This document shows, piece by piece, positions 8,256 through 16,673 of a stretch of 64,000 bases of DNA. The notes beneath the pieces were generated by a model. It was not told where the DNA came from and made no database searches. It was given only the letters and a program-made list of their open reading frames with translations. The first letter of the stretch is position 1, and the number at the start of each line of letters is the position of its first letter. The position numbers and the translations under genes are program-made. This DNA is from Streptomyces sp. NA02950 (GTDB taxonomy: Bacteria; Actinomycetota; Actinomycetes; Streptomycetales; Streptomycetaceae). The stretch is taken from contig NZ_CP054916.1 of the NCBI RefSeq assembly GCF_013364155.1, positions 558,001 to 622,000 on the forward strand, read 5' to 3'.

Positions 8256-9557
8256 ATGTCCGACGTACTGCGCTGGACCGTGTTCGCGGTCTTGGCGCTG
8301 ATCATCGTGCTTGCCACCGCGCGCCTCGGTGCCTGGCTGGCCCGGCTGCTGCGCCAGCCGGAGGTCGTCGGGGAGATCTCCCTCGGCCTGCTGGCGGGTC
8401 CGTTGCTGGTGTGGGCGGGAGGAACCGGGCTCCGCCACGTTCTGTTCGGCGACGGCAGATGGGATGCGCTGAACCTGGTGGCGCACGGCGGGCTCGTACT
8501 GTTCATGGTCGGCGTCGGGCACGAGCTCACATCCGGTGCCACCGCACCGAGGGCACGCCCGCTGGTGAGCACGGCGATCGGCGCACTGCTGGCGCCCGCC
8601 GCGCTCGGCGTGGGCATGGCCGTGTGGTTGCAGGGGCAGGGCAGCGCCTTGCGCGGTACCGCCCCCACACCGGCCTTCACCCTGGTGCTGGCGGTCTCGC
8701 TGAGCGTCACCGCGGTGCCGGTGCTGGCCAGGATTCTCATCGAGCGTGGGCAGGTGCACACCGCGGCGGCGCGGCTGGCCCTGGGCGCGGGAGCGCTGAT
8801 CGACCTCGTCGCCTGGGCTGTGCTGGCGCTGGCCATCGCCATCGCCGGTGGTGGGTCGGTGCCGGCGGTGCTGGGTCGGATCGGCACCCTGCTGAGCATC
8901 GGACTGCTCGCCGCGCTGCTGGCGGTCGCGCTGCGCCGGGTCCCCGGTGGGCGGTCCAGGACGCTGAGCGCCGTGCTCATCGGGGTGGTCGCCCTCGGAT
9001 TGTCGTTGGTGGCCAAGGTGTTGGGCGTCAACGAGATTCTGATGGCCCTGGCGCTGGGGCTGGCGATTCCCCACGACGGCCGCGGGGGTGCGTGGTGCGC
9101 CGCGGTGGAGCCGGTGACGCGGGTGGGCCAGGCGCTGGTGCCGGTGCTCTTCTTCGTGACGGGTACCGGCGTGTTCACCTCGGAGATCGACGTCCTGCCG
9201 TGGCTCGCGACCGGGGTCGCGCTCGTCCTCGCCATCGTCGGCAAAGTCGGCGGCACCTACCTCGGTGCCCGCGCGGGCGGCTGCTCCCCGCACGCCGCGC
9301 TGGAACTGGGGGTGCTGCTCAACACGCGCGGCCTGACCGAACTGGTCGTCCTGCAGGCCGCCTACGCGGCGGGGATCCTGCCGCCCGCCCTGTACCTCGC
9401 ATTGGTGCTGATGACGCTGGTGACCACTGCGATGACCGGCCCCCTGCACGCCCGCATGACGCGTGGCGAGACGGCCGGGACCGAAACGACCGGGACCGAA
9501 ACCACCAGGACCGAAACGACCGGGGCCACGACGACGAAGCGGGAGACAGCGGCATGA
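8256..9557 (+). CDS. CPA2-type cation:proton antiporter
   Basis: The 433-aa protein has about twelve hydrophobic segments and the hallmarks of the Na+/H+ exchanger (KefB/CPA2) family: RQPEVVGEISLGLLAGP near the N-terminus, SLSVTAVPVLARIL in the middle, and GVLLNTRGLTELVVL in the C-terminal bundle. The ATG at 8256 begins a peptide that enters a membrane helix at once. The C-terminus ends in a hydrophilic Thr/Glu tail made by a 15-bp tandem repeat. The stop overlaps the next start (ATGA), so it is coupled to the MFS gene. Antiporters of this type sit at the edges of several actinomycete antibiotic clusters, for example glycopeptide clusters. A role in self-protection or ion balance is inferred. 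Confidence 0.85.
   Translation: MSDVLRWTVFAVLALIIVLATARLGAWLARLLRQPEVVGEISLGLLAGPLLVWAGGTGLRHVLFGDGRWDALNLVAHGGLVLFMVGVGHELTSGATAPRARPLVSTAIGALLAPAALGVGMAVWLQGQGSALRGTAPTPAFTLVLAVSLSVTAVPVLARILIERGQVHTAAARLALGAGALIDLVAWAVLALAIAIAGGGSVPAVLGRIGTLLSIGLLAALLAVALRRVPGGRSRTLSAVLIGVVALGLSLVAKVLGVNEILMALALGLAIPHDGRGGAWCAAVEPVTRVGQALVPVLFFVTGTGVFTSEIDVLPWLATGVALVLAIVGKVGGTYLGARAGGCSPHAALELGVLLNTRGLTELVVLQAAYAAGILPPALYLALVLMTLVTTAMTGPLHARMTRGETAGTETTGTETTRTETTGATTTKRETAA
9477..9536 (+). repeat. 15-bp tandem repeat encoding a Thr/Glu tail
   Basis: Three near-perfect copies of GGGACCGAAACGACC (9477-9491, 9492-9506, 9507-9521) and a degenerate fourth copy. The unit is a multiple of three, so the frame is kept and gives a GTETT-type tail on the antiporter. 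Confidence 0.85.
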
Positions 9558-10801
9558 GCACCGAACACGCACCCACTGCGGCCACCCGGCACATCGGACT
9601 CGATCCGGTGCGCGCGGCGCCGGCGAGCTATGGCGAGGTGCTGGCGCTGCCCTCGATCCGGGCGCTCTACGGGGTGGCCTTCGCCGCCCGATTACCGCTC
9701 ACCGCGACCAGTGTCGTGCTCACGCTGCACGTCGCGGTGGGCCACGGTCGCGGGTTCGCCGTGGCCGGGATGGTCGGCGGCGCGTTCGCCGGAGGCATGG
9801 CGGTCGGCGCCCCGGGGTTGGGCCGGATGGTGGACCACTTCGGGTTGCGCCCGGTGCTCGCGCTGTGCGGGTGCGCGGATGCGGTGTTCTGGGGCGTCGG
9901 CCCGTTCCTGGACCCCAGGTGGCTCGCTCTCGCCGCCATCGCGGCGGGGGCGTTGACGCTGCCGGCGTTCTCGGTGGTACGCCAAGCGCTCGGGGCCATG
10001 ACCACCCCCGCGCACCGCCGCCCCGCGTTCGCCCTGGACGCGATGTCGGCCGAGGTGTCCTACATCGTGGGGCCGGCCCTCGGCAGCGCCGCGGCTCTCA
10101 CTCTGCCGACGACGGTGGCGATGTGGCTGGTCGGCGGCGGGTTCCTGGTGACCACGCTCGCGCTGTGGCTGCTGGACCCGCCCACACGCGACCTGTCCGG
10201 GCCCGGCGGCACCGCGGCCGCGCCCCGCGTGCGGAGCTGGCTGGGCCGCCCCATGGTCGCGGCGCTCGCCGGGGCGGCGGCGGCGATCCTGCTCCAGTCG
10301 GCCACCGAGTTGTCGGTGGTGGCCACGCTGACCGGGCGTGGCGAGACCGGGTGGTTCGCGCTGACGAACGCCGTCTGGTGCGCGGCGTCCCTGGTCGGCG
10401 GCTTCCTGTACGGCGCCGCAGCGCGCCCGCTTCCGCTGCCGGTACTGCTCGGGCTGTTTGCGGCCGGGCCGGTGCCGGTGGCGCTCGGCGGACCGTGGTG
10501 GTTGATGACGTTGCTACTCATGCCCGCCGGATTCTTCTGCGCGCCCGCACTCGCCGCCGCCGCCGAAAGAGTCGGGCGGCTTGCCCCGGACGCGGCCCGC
10601 GGGACGGCGACGGGGCTGCACAGTTCGGCGATCATGGCCGGAGGGGCGGTCGCGGGCCCGCTGACCGGTGTGCTCATCGAAACCGCCTCCCCGGCGGTGG
10701 CGATCCTCGCGGCCGCCGGAGCCTGCGCGCTCGTGGCGGCGCTGGCATCGATCGCGGACCGTGGTCCCACCGGGCCAGTGGGGCGACGCCCGCACCGCTG
10801 A
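9554..10801 (+). CDS. MFS transporter
   Basis: A 415-aa protein with twelve predicted hydrophobic segments in two halves, and an MFS loop 2-3 motif variant GLGRMVDHFGLRPV near residue 95. The ATG overlaps the antiporter stop by the ATGA arrangement, so the two are expressed together. It resembles drug/metabolite efflux MFS proteins of actinomycetes. Export of the NRPS product is the obvious reading, but only from position. A GC hairpin lies 120 bp after the stop. Confidence 0.82.
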   Translation: MSTEHAPTAATRHIGLDPVRAAPASYGEVLALPSIRALYGVAFAARLPLTATSVVLTLHVAVGHGRGFAVAGMVGGAFAGGMAVGAPGLGRMVDHFGLRPVLALCGCADAVFWGVGPFLDPRWLALAAIAAGALTLPAFSVVRQALGAMTTPAHRRPAFALDAMSAEVSYIVGPALGSAAALTLPTTVAMWLVGGGFLVTTLALWLLDPPTRDLSGPGGTAAAPRVRSWLGRPMVAALAGAAAAILLQSATELSVVATLTGRGETGWFALTNAVWCAASLVGGFLYGAAARPLPLPVLLGLFAAGPVPVALGGPWWLMTLLLMPAGFFCAPALAAAAERVGRLAPDAARGTATGLHSSAIMAGGAVAGPLTGVLIETASPAVAILAAAGACALVAALASIADRGPTGPVGRRPHR

Positions 10802-10920
10802 TCCCCGTCCCTTTCGATACGGGCCGAACTCGAGCGTGCGTCCCCTGACCGGTGGCAGGAGCGTTCGTCCCGGGCCGGGGCCGCGCCGGCAGCGAAGTGA
10901 CGGCGCGATCGGTTCCCCGA

Positions 10921-10941
10921 GCCCTGCGCCCGGCGCAGGGC
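10921..10941. terminator. Hairpin downstream of MFS gene
   Basis: A 9-bp perfect stem (GCCCTGCGC / GCGCAGGGC) with a 3-nt loop, between the MFS gene and the converging 25-aa gene. It could end transcription from either side. No T-run is present. Confidence 0.5.
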
Positions 10942-11036
10942 CGCTCCACGTTCACTGACGGGTCTCCCCAGCACGCGGGCCAGTGGCCCCAGATGCTCGG
11001 GGGGCCCGTCGGTGTCACTCGGTAGAGCGCCTCCGG

Positions 11037-11114
11037 TCAGGACTGGGGGCGGCCACCGTGGTGGGCTCCGTCCTTGCGTCGGGCCTTCCTCTTGCGACGT
11101 CGGTTCGACGACAT
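11037..11114 (-). CDS. bL37-like 25-aa ribosomal microprotein
   Basis: A 25-codon minus-strand gene that begins MSSNRRRKRKARRKDG and ends HHGGRPQS. The very basic N-terminus and the (N/H)HGxRP ending match bL37, the tiny actinobacterial 50S protein seen in mycobacterial ribosome structures, which ends NHGKRPN. The ATG is preceded by GGAGAGGAG with a 5-nt gap, a near-ideal ribosome site for a gene this short. Here the usual Asn is His and the penultimate Asn is Gln, so it may be a divergent paralogue rather than the main copy. It is too short for standard gene callers. Confidence 0.7.
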   Translation of the reverse strand: MSSNRRRKRKARRKDGAHHGGRPQS

Positions 11115-11541
11115 GTCGACTCCTCTCCAGCGATACTTTCGCCCCATCCGCACCGATCACATCGGCGTCTCATTCCGTGATCATGACGCGCGGACCAGCT
11201 GCACCACTCGTCATCCTGTCTCGTGACGCACCTCCACGGCCCTCCCTCCGGCGCGGTCGGAGCCTCCGGCTCGGCGGTTCGATGCCTGCACCTCGTCCTC
11301 GATGACGCGGACCGGGAGCTGAACCGGGACGCCACACACTCCCGCCGCCCCGGCCGGCCCCGGCCGTACCAAGGCCCTGGTCACGGGCCGTCATCACCCA
11401 TTCGGCCCCTCCAGGCTGCCGCCGGGTGCCGGAGAGGACAAAGTGGAGCCGTGGCGCGGCCCGCCGAGCGCACAGGCGCCGGCCTTATCCCTGCGGCCAT
11501 CGGGTCCCTCCCACCGGCCCAGGCAGGTCAGGAGACCGCTC
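11115..11541. other. Intergenic stretch, no gene recognised
   Basis: About 430 bp containing the divergent upstream regions of the bL37-like gene and the methyltransferase-like gene. Long open frames run through it but give Pro/Arg-rich peptides with no recognisable domain. Confidence 0.5.
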
Positions 11542-12411
11542 ATGGCAGCAGGAGCGAGCAACATCACCGCGAACGCCGACTGGGGCAAAGCAAACTTCAA
11601 CGACATCTACGACTGTCCCGACCCACGCCCGTACTTCGCAACCCTGCGATCCCTCGAGTACCAGATACCCCACCATGGCCAGGCCGTCTTCCAGGCACTG
11701 GCCCACGCCCTACGCTGCCTTCACCCCGACCGGACGCCACTGAACGTGGTGGACCTGTGCTGCTCCTACGGGATCAACACAGCTCTCCTCAACCACCGTG
11801 TCACTCTGCCGGACCTGTACACCCGGTACACCTCCCACCACCTCTCCGCCCTGCCGACCCGGCACCTCGCGGCCGAGGACCGGACCTTCTTCGCGGAGCG
11901 CCGCCGCCCGGAAGCCGCAACGGCCACGGGCATCGACTCGGCAGCCCGAGCCGTCGGATACGCCCGCGCCGTCGGCCTGCTCGACCACGCCTTCGCGGAG
12001 AACCTCGAAGTCACCGAACCCAGCCCCGCCCTGCGCCGCACACTGGCGGGCACGGACCTCATCACCGTCACGGGCGGCGTCGGCTACGTCTTCACCCGCA
12101 CCTTCACCAGGCTTCTCGACTCCATGCCGACCCCGCCGTGGGTCGCGGCTTTCGTACTGCGCACCGTGCCCTACCAGCCGATCGCCGATCTGCTCGCCCG
12201 CTCGGGGCTGGTGACGGAGAAACTGTCCACCCGCACCTTCCGGCAGCGCCGCTTCGCCAACAGCGCCGAACGACACGCGGCGTTCGACACCCTGGCTGCG
12301 AACGGACTGCACACGGCAGACAAGGAAGCGGACGGCTACTACCACACCGACCTGTATGTCTCCCGGCCCGCTCCCGACATCGCGGCGCTGCCTCTCACAC
12401 GCCTGCTGTAA
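11542..12411 (+). CDS. SAM-methyltransferase-like protein
   Basis: The 289-aa product carries VVDLCCSYGINTALL near residue 73, which reads as a class I SAM-binding motif with the usual GxG replaced by CCSYG. This form occurs in a set of streptomycete proteins annotated as class I methyltransferases. The start is an ATG 8 nt after GGAG. The N-terminus (NFNDIYDCPDPRPYFATLRSLEYQIP) places a conserved YDxPDPRxYF block before the fold. It stands alone, with no operon partner. The catalytic role is uncertain because the motif is atypical. Confidence 0.6.
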   Translation: MAAGASNITANADWGKANFNDIYDCPDPRPYFATLRSLEYQIPHHGQAVFQALAHALRCLHPDRTPLNVVDLCCSYGINTALLNHRVTLPDLYTRYTSHHLSALPTRHLAAEDRTFFAERRRPEAATATGIDSAARAVGYARAVGLLDHAFAENLEVTEPSPALRRTLAGTDLITVTGGVGYVFTRTFTRLLDSMPTPPWVAAFVLRTVPYQPIADLLARSGLVTEKLSTRTFRQRRFANSAERHAAFDTLAANGLHTADKEADGYYHTDLYVSRPAPDIAALPLTRLL

Positions 12412-12735
12412 CCCGAGGCGCGACGGCGAACCGTCGGTGCCCGGCAGGAACACCGGCGCTGACGCCGGCCCGACATCCCCAATCCGCACCTGCTGATCAA
12501 CGACGCCAACTCGAAGAAGCACCCGTCCACGGCCCCGACCCGCTCCACCTCGCCCCGCTCCGCGAACTCCCGTATGCCGCTGTGCCGGTCAGCTTTGGGG
12601 AAGGGTCGCCGTTGGCGGCTCCCGGGAGCGGAGGCAGCAGGCTCCGGGCGGCGTTCGCTGTCACAGCCAGCCGTTGCGGCGGAAGGCCCGGTACAGCAGT
12701 CCTGCCCCGAGGGCCATCACGGCGAGCGCGCACGG
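12412..12735. other. Junction region with a minus-strand remnant
   Basis: No intact gene. At 12661-12732 the minus strand reads ALAVMALGAGLLYRAFRRNG then a stop, which looks like the last helix and tail of a membrane protein. It ends abruptly where the plus-strand MFS fragment begins, so a deletion or insertion joint lies near 12733. Confidence 0.4.
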
Positions 12736-13589
12736 GTATCGGCGGCTTCTGGTCGATCGGTGCGGGGTTGGCGGAACGACTGGTGCCACCGGCCTCGGTC
12801 GGCAGGGCTACTGCTGTGATCTTCTCTGCCGTCCCGCTGGGATCCGTCCTCGGCGTGCCGACTGGCACCCTCATCGGAGATCTCGCCGGATGGCGAACGG
12901 CCTTCACCCTCATGGGAGCGCTGACGGTCGGCGTACTGATCATGCTGCTCTTGCTCGTGCCGCCGCTTCCTCCGGTCCGGGACACACGGCTGGGCGTCCT
13001 GGGCGGCATGCTCCGCAGCGTCAGCATCCGCTTCGCGCTCTTGCTGACGTTCCTTGTTGTGCTGGCTCACTTCGGCACCTACACCTACGTGACACCATTC
13101 TTGGAGCAGGTCACCCACGCCAGTGGCGGTCTGATCACTACATTCTTGCTGCTCTACGGTGCCGCCGGGATCCTCGGCAACTTCCTGGGCGGCGCCTGGG
13201 TGGCCCGGTATCCCCGGACCATCTTCGGGCTCGCGGCCGGACTGATCGCCACGGTGACCCTCCTGCTTCCAGCGCTGGGCCGCTGGGAGACCGGCGCAGT
13301 GATACTGCTGATCGTATGGGGCATGGTGTATGGCGCCGTGCCAGTCGCGTCGCAGACCTGGTTCTCCAAGGCCGCACCGCATGCCCCGGAAGCGGCATCG
13401 GTCCTGTTCACCGCCTCCTTCCAGGCAACCTTCTCTATTGGTGCACTCGTAGCGGGAGTCATCCTGGACCGCACCTCTCCATCCGCGGTCATGCTGTTTG
13501 GCGGATGCACCGCGGTTCTCATGGTCCTGGCAGTAGGGGCTCGCTTCGCCCAACGCCTCACCGGTCCGGACTGCGAGGAGCGATCCTGA
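12736..13589 (+). pseudogene. MFS efflux permease lacking its N-terminus
   Basis: The frame encodes about 284 residues of a DHA1-type (arabinose/purine efflux-like) MFS protein, starting at IGGFWSIGAGLAERLVP and continuing through the central loop and the C-terminal six helices to the natural end. The first three helices, which carry the start codon and the RxGRR motif, are absent. No start with a ribosome site precedes the homologous part. The break coincides with the remnant of another membrane gene on the opposite strand. Confidence 0.75.
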
Positions 13590-13695
13590 ACGCATTGAAA
13601 CGCGCCCACAGTTGCTTCTGTCGAACGCTTGCCACATCGTCCCTCACCCCTGCTGCTTGGTCAGCCACTGACCATTCGGCTCATTGTGTTAGCCG

Positions 13696-13711
13696 TTCTG
13701 AGAGCTCGTAA
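13696..13711 (+). repeat. 16-nt motif, left copy
   Basis: TTCTGAGAGCTCGTAA here and TTCTGTGAGCTCGTAA at 15069-15084 differ by one base and have the same orientation. The right copy lies 16 bp outside an IS5-type transposase fragment, so both may be insertion-sequence end remnants. They bracket the GNAT-infA pair. Confidence 0.5.
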
Positions 13712-13800
13712 ACTGCTGCCCCTGGAGCTGAGGTTCGGCTCGGGCCAGAGCTGCTGGCGGCGGCTGGAGTGGTGGCGCCGCGGCCGGGCGCGCCATCATC

Positions 13801-13837
13801 GGGGTCCCGGTCACGGAAACGCCGCGACCGGGACCCC
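13801..13837 (-). terminator. Terminator hairpin after infA paralogue
   Basis: A 12-bp perfect stem, GGGGTCCCGGTC and GACCGGGACCCC, with a 13-nt loop, 35 bp beyond the infA stop on the minus-strand side. Confidence 0.65.
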
Positions 13838-13871
13838 AGGATCAGCTACCGCGGAAGGCGCCCGACCGCCG

Positions 13872-14096
13872 CTAGTTCCGGTACCGGAACACGATCCGGC
13901 CGCGCGTCAGGTCGTACGGCGGGAGCTCCACCAGCACCCGGTCTTCCAGCATGATCTTGATGTAGTTCTTGCGGATCTTCCCGCTGATGTGCGCGAGCAC
14001 TTGGTGGCCGTTCTCGAGCTCCACGGTGAACATGGCGCTGCGCAGGCACTCGACGACCTTGCCCTCGACTTCGATGACGTTCTTGTTCTTCGTCAT
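13872..14096 (-). CDS. infA: Translation initiation factor IF-1 paralogue
   Basis: The 74-aa protein is a full-length IF-1: [16 protein letters not shown], then the OB-fold core ([20 protein letters not shown]) and the typical end [17 protein letters not shown]-1 binds the 30S A site during initiation. The housekeeping copy in actinomycetes sits in the ribosomal-protein region between map and rpmJ. This one is instead coupled to an acetyltransferase gene, its ATG overlapping that stop as ATGA. The core differs from the usual sequence at several places ([16 protein letters not shown]), so it is probably a specialised paralogue. A strong hairpin follows. Confidence 0.93.
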   Translation of the reverse strand: MTKNKNVIEVEGKVVECLRSAMFTVELENGHQVLAHISGKIRKNYIKIMLEDRVLVELPPYDLTRGRIVFRYRN

Positions 14097-14884
14097 CGCA
14101 CCAGCTCCAGGTTGCTGCTCATCGGCCGGGCGCCGATGCCCTCGAACAGCGCCGAGGCTGCTTGGTTGGACTCCTGGACTTCGGTCCGGGCCGCGGGGAA
14201 CCCGGAGCGGTGCAACGTCCCCAGCGCGTGGGCCAGCAGCGCCCGCGCGATGCCGCGGCGCTGCTCGCCGGCCCGGACCGCGACCAGCCCGATACGCGGC
14301 CGGCTCACCGTCACCACCCGGATCAGACCCAGGTAGCGGTCCGGCGCCGCGGCCACCGCGTACTTCGACGGATCGACGATGGTGTCGCCTTCGGGGCGGG
14401 GAATTACCTCCGCGGGCATCGACTTCCACCCGACCGTCGCCGCGACTTCGTCACGGATCGCGCGGTCCACCGCCCGCAGCAGACTCTCGTCCGCCTGACC
14501 GGCGGGCACGATCGTCACGCCCGAAGGCAGCAGGACTGCTTCGAGCCCCGTGCCCCGCGGGTCGGTCGGCACGACGTACTCCCACTCGCGGCGCCCGATC
14601 GTGAAACCGGCCCGCCGCCAGCCGGCCGTCAGCTCGACGTCGGCTTCGTCGACCACCGTGTACAACGGCGCTGGCAGTTCCGCCAGCATCGCCTCGGCGA
14701 GCCGGTCGAAGGTGGCGTCGTGCCAGGCGTCGATGCTGACGAACAAGCGTCCGTCGGGCCGGTGCTCCGCATGCCCGCGGCCAACCACCAGGTCGTCATC
14801 CAGTGCATGCCATTGCCTGTCCGCAACGCGCGTGATCATCACCGCGTTCTCGCTCAGGCCAGATGTGAAAGGCTTCGTGTTCAT
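14093..14884 (-). CDS. GNAT acetyltransferase coupled to infA
   Basis: The 263-aa protein ends in a GNAT domain with the acetyl-CoA-binding motif [13 protein letters not shown] and the following [20 protein letters not shown] segment typical of the fold. The N-terminal half (residues 1-110) lacks a familiar motif and may be a degenerate second GNAT half. The ATG at 14884 follows AAGGAG by 7 nt. The stop overlaps the infA start, so the two proteins are made together. Acetylation of a translation component or of an antibiotic is a possibility, but the substrate is unknown. Confidence 0.8.
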   Translation of the reverse strand: MNTKPFTSGLSENAVMITRVADRQWHALDDDLVVGRGHAEHRPDGRLFVSIDAWHDATFDRLAEAMLAELPAPLYTVVDEADVELTAGWRRAGFTIGRREWEYVVPTDPRGTGLEAVLLPSGVTIVPAGQADESLLRAVDRAIRDEVAATVGWKSMPAEVIPRPEGDTIVDPSKYAVAAAPDRYLGLIRVVTVSRPRIGLVAVRAGEQRRGIARALLAHALGTLHRSGFPAARTEVQESNQAASALFEGIGARPMSSNLELVR

Positions 14885-15068
14885 CGGAGTCTCCTTCCAG
14901 GAGTGCCTCGATCTCAGGCGCTCCTGGCGACACCGAACGTCAGCCGCCGGACCGTGACGGGTTGAGGGAGCACCCACGGGTAACTGTGTTCACGGGGCTC
15001 ACCTCCATACGACGACTTCACGGTCCACCACGAAACTAGCAACGGGGCGCCGCCTCGCTCAAATCCTT

Positions 15069-15084
15069 TTCTGTGAGCTCGTAA
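15069..15084 (+). repeat. 16-nt motif, right copy
   Basis: Partner of the 13696-13711 copy with one mismatch, adjacent to the transposase fragment. A possible insertion-sequence end. Confidence 0.5.
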
Positions 15085-15099
15085 TGCCCTTGCGGGCGA

Positions 15100-15303
15100 T
15101 CACGCCTGGATGCGGCGGCGTCGCAGCTCACCGCGCAGAGCCTTCGAGTCGTACGCCTTGTCGCCCAGGAGGGGCTTCGGCCACCGTCGGGGCCGACCGG
15201 GGTCGTCCGGCGACGGGGCGAGATGCCGTCGTACGAGGTTGACGGTCAGGATGATGTCGTTGACGTTGGCGGCGCTCGTGATGACATGCAGCAGGGTGCC
15301 CAC
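15100..15303 (-). pseudogene. IS5-type transposase fragment
   Basis: About 67 codons match the middle of IS5-family DDE transposases of streptomycetes: LLHVITSAANVNDI, GRPRRWPKPLLGDKAYDSKALRGELRRR. The segment includes the second catalytic-Asp region (GDKAYDS). The parts before and after are missing, and an early stop follows RRRIQA. Confidence 0.8.
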
Positions 15304-15325
15304 CAGGCACGAGCGGACCCCCCAC

Positions 15326-15460
15326 GCTCCGCGTCTTGTGCCGGTTGTCGTAGCGGGCGTCCCCTTCCACGGTGTCGCCTGTCGTGGAGTCGATGGCGGC
15401 CTTGCGGTAGTGGGTGACCCAGCGACCGTTCGTCCGGAACTGGTAGCGGATCTGCGTGAT
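15326..15460 (-). pseudogene. Fragment of an unrecognised conserved protein
   Basis: One frame reads ITQIRYQFRTNGRWVTHYR, then DTVEGDARYDNRHKTR, with low-complexity sequence on both sides. The composition looks like genuine protein rather than a shadow frame, but I do not know the family. It runs into the transposase fragment, so it is likely a piece caught between rearrangements. Confidence 0.3.
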
Positions 15461-15754
15461 GGCGCCGGCCCGCCCGCAACCTGCTCGAGCGGACCAGCTC
15501 GGTGTGCCCGGCAGCCCCAACCACCAGGCGCACCAGGGACAAGCCGGCCACGGCCGCCGCAACCCGCCAGACCGCGCCCTACCGCTCACCCATACAACCG
15601 CGGTCAAACCCCGCAGCACCGCGTCCGGGGTGGAAAGCAGGTCACACCCCCTGCCCTGAACTCCCCGGTTCTGGGTACTCGCGCGCTCGTCGGATGGTCG
15701 GGCGCAGGACACAGCCCGGCCCACAGGATCCCAGAGGGACGGGAGGTGACCGCC

Positions 15755-16192
15755 GTGTCGAGCACGCAGCCGCACTATTCCGGATCCGGCCACAGCACGG
15801 ACCAGCCGGGCCAGGCGCCGGTGAGCGAGCTGGTGCAGCGCGCCTCGCAGCAGCTGACCGAGCTGGTGCGCGGCGAGATGAAGCTGGCGCAGGCGGAGAT
15901 GAAGGAGAAGGGCAAGCGCTACGGCAAAGGCGGTGGTCTGTTCGGCGGCGCCGGCATCGTCGGCTTCCTGATGCTGCAGGCGCTGGTCGCCACCGCGATC
16001 GCCGCGCTGGCCGTGCCGCTGCCGGTGTGGGCGGCGGCGCTGATCGTCACGGCGGTGCTGGGTGTGATCGCCGCGGTGATGGCCATGAGCGGAAAGAAGC
16101 AGGTCGACCAGGCCGCACCGCCCGCGCCCGAGCAGACGATCGAGAACGTGAAGGCCGACGTGGCCGAGATCAAGGGGAGTGCCCACCGATGA
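15755..16192 (+). CDS. Phage-holin-family (DUF1469) membrane protein
   Basis: A 145-aa protein with a soluble N-terminus (VSELVQRASQQLTELVRGEMKLAQAEM), two hydrophobic segments (about 65-87 and 90-110) and a charged tail. This layout is that of DUF1469/actinobacterial holin-superfamily III proteins, named for hydropathy rather than proven holin activity. The GTG start is 8 nt after GGGAGG. It is the first of three genes whose protein families commonly occur together in actinomycetes. The stop overlaps the next ATG. Confidence 0.8.
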   Translation: MSSTQPHYSGSGHSTDQPGQAPVSELVQRASQQLTELVRGEMKLAQAEMKEKGKRYGKGGGLFGGAGIVGFLMLQALVATAIAALAVPLPVWAAALIVTAVLGVIAAVMAMSGKKQVDQAAPPAPEQTIENVKADVAEIKGSAHR

Positions 16193-16668
16193 CCCAGTCG
16201 CCTCACGACAAGCCCACCGCCGCCGGCACCGAGGAGCTGCGCGAGCAGGTCGAGCAGACCCGGACCAAGCTCGGGCAGACGGTCCAGGAGCTGGCGACCA
16301 GGACCGACATCAAGACGCGCGCCCAGGAAAAGGCCGCCGAGGTCAAGGGAGAGGCTGCCGCAAAGGCCGACGAGCTGAAGGAGCATGCCGCGGTCAAGGC
16401 CGGCGAACTGAAGGCGAAGGCCGCCGACCTCGCACACCAGGCGCAGGACAAGCTGCCCGACCCGGTCAAGGACAAAGCCGCGCAAGCCGCCGAGCAGGCC
16501 CGTGCGAGTGCGATCCAGGCCGGGCTGATCTGGCAGGAGAAGGCGCCGGAGCCTATGCGACAGAAGGCAGCCCAGGGAGCACGGCTGGCGCGGGGCAACC
16601 GCAAAATGCTGCTGGCGGCAGTGGGTGCGGCCGTTCTGGTGTGGCTGGCCCGCCGCCGGAAGGGGTGA
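16189..16668 (+). CDS. DUF3618 family protein
   Basis: The 159-aa product starts with a helical ELREQVEQTRTKLGQTVQEL segment typical of DUF3618. It continues with a long Ala/Lys/Glu-rich amphipathic coiled-coil stretch (repeated AAxKAxELKxxAA) and ends in one transmembrane helix (MLLAAVGAAVLVWLA) followed by RRRKG. It is probably a tail-anchored membrane protein with the helical part in the cytoplasm. The repetitive region resembles LEA-type stress proteins. The function is unknown; it is coupled to the DUF1469 gene before it. Confidence 0.8.
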   Translation: MTQSPHDKPTAAGTEELREQVEQTRTKLGQTVQELATRTDIKTRAQEKAAEVKGEAAAKADELKEHAAVKAGELKAKAADLAHQAQDKLPDPVKDKAAQAAEQARASAIQAGLIWQEKAPEPMRQKAAQGARLARGNRKMLLAAVGAAVLVWLARRRKG

Positions 16669-16673
16669 GTCGG

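Noticed and set aside
11223..12735. Long plus-strand frame leading into the MFS fragment
   Set aside because: Before about 12736 it is Pro/Arg/His-rich and overlaps the methyltransferase-like gene in another frame. Only the end is real coding sequence.
15755..16192. Prophage interpretation of the holin-like gene
   Set aside because: No endolysin, capsid, portal or integrase genes lie near. The DUF1469 family is a regular chromosomal actinobacterial membrane protein despite its holin label.
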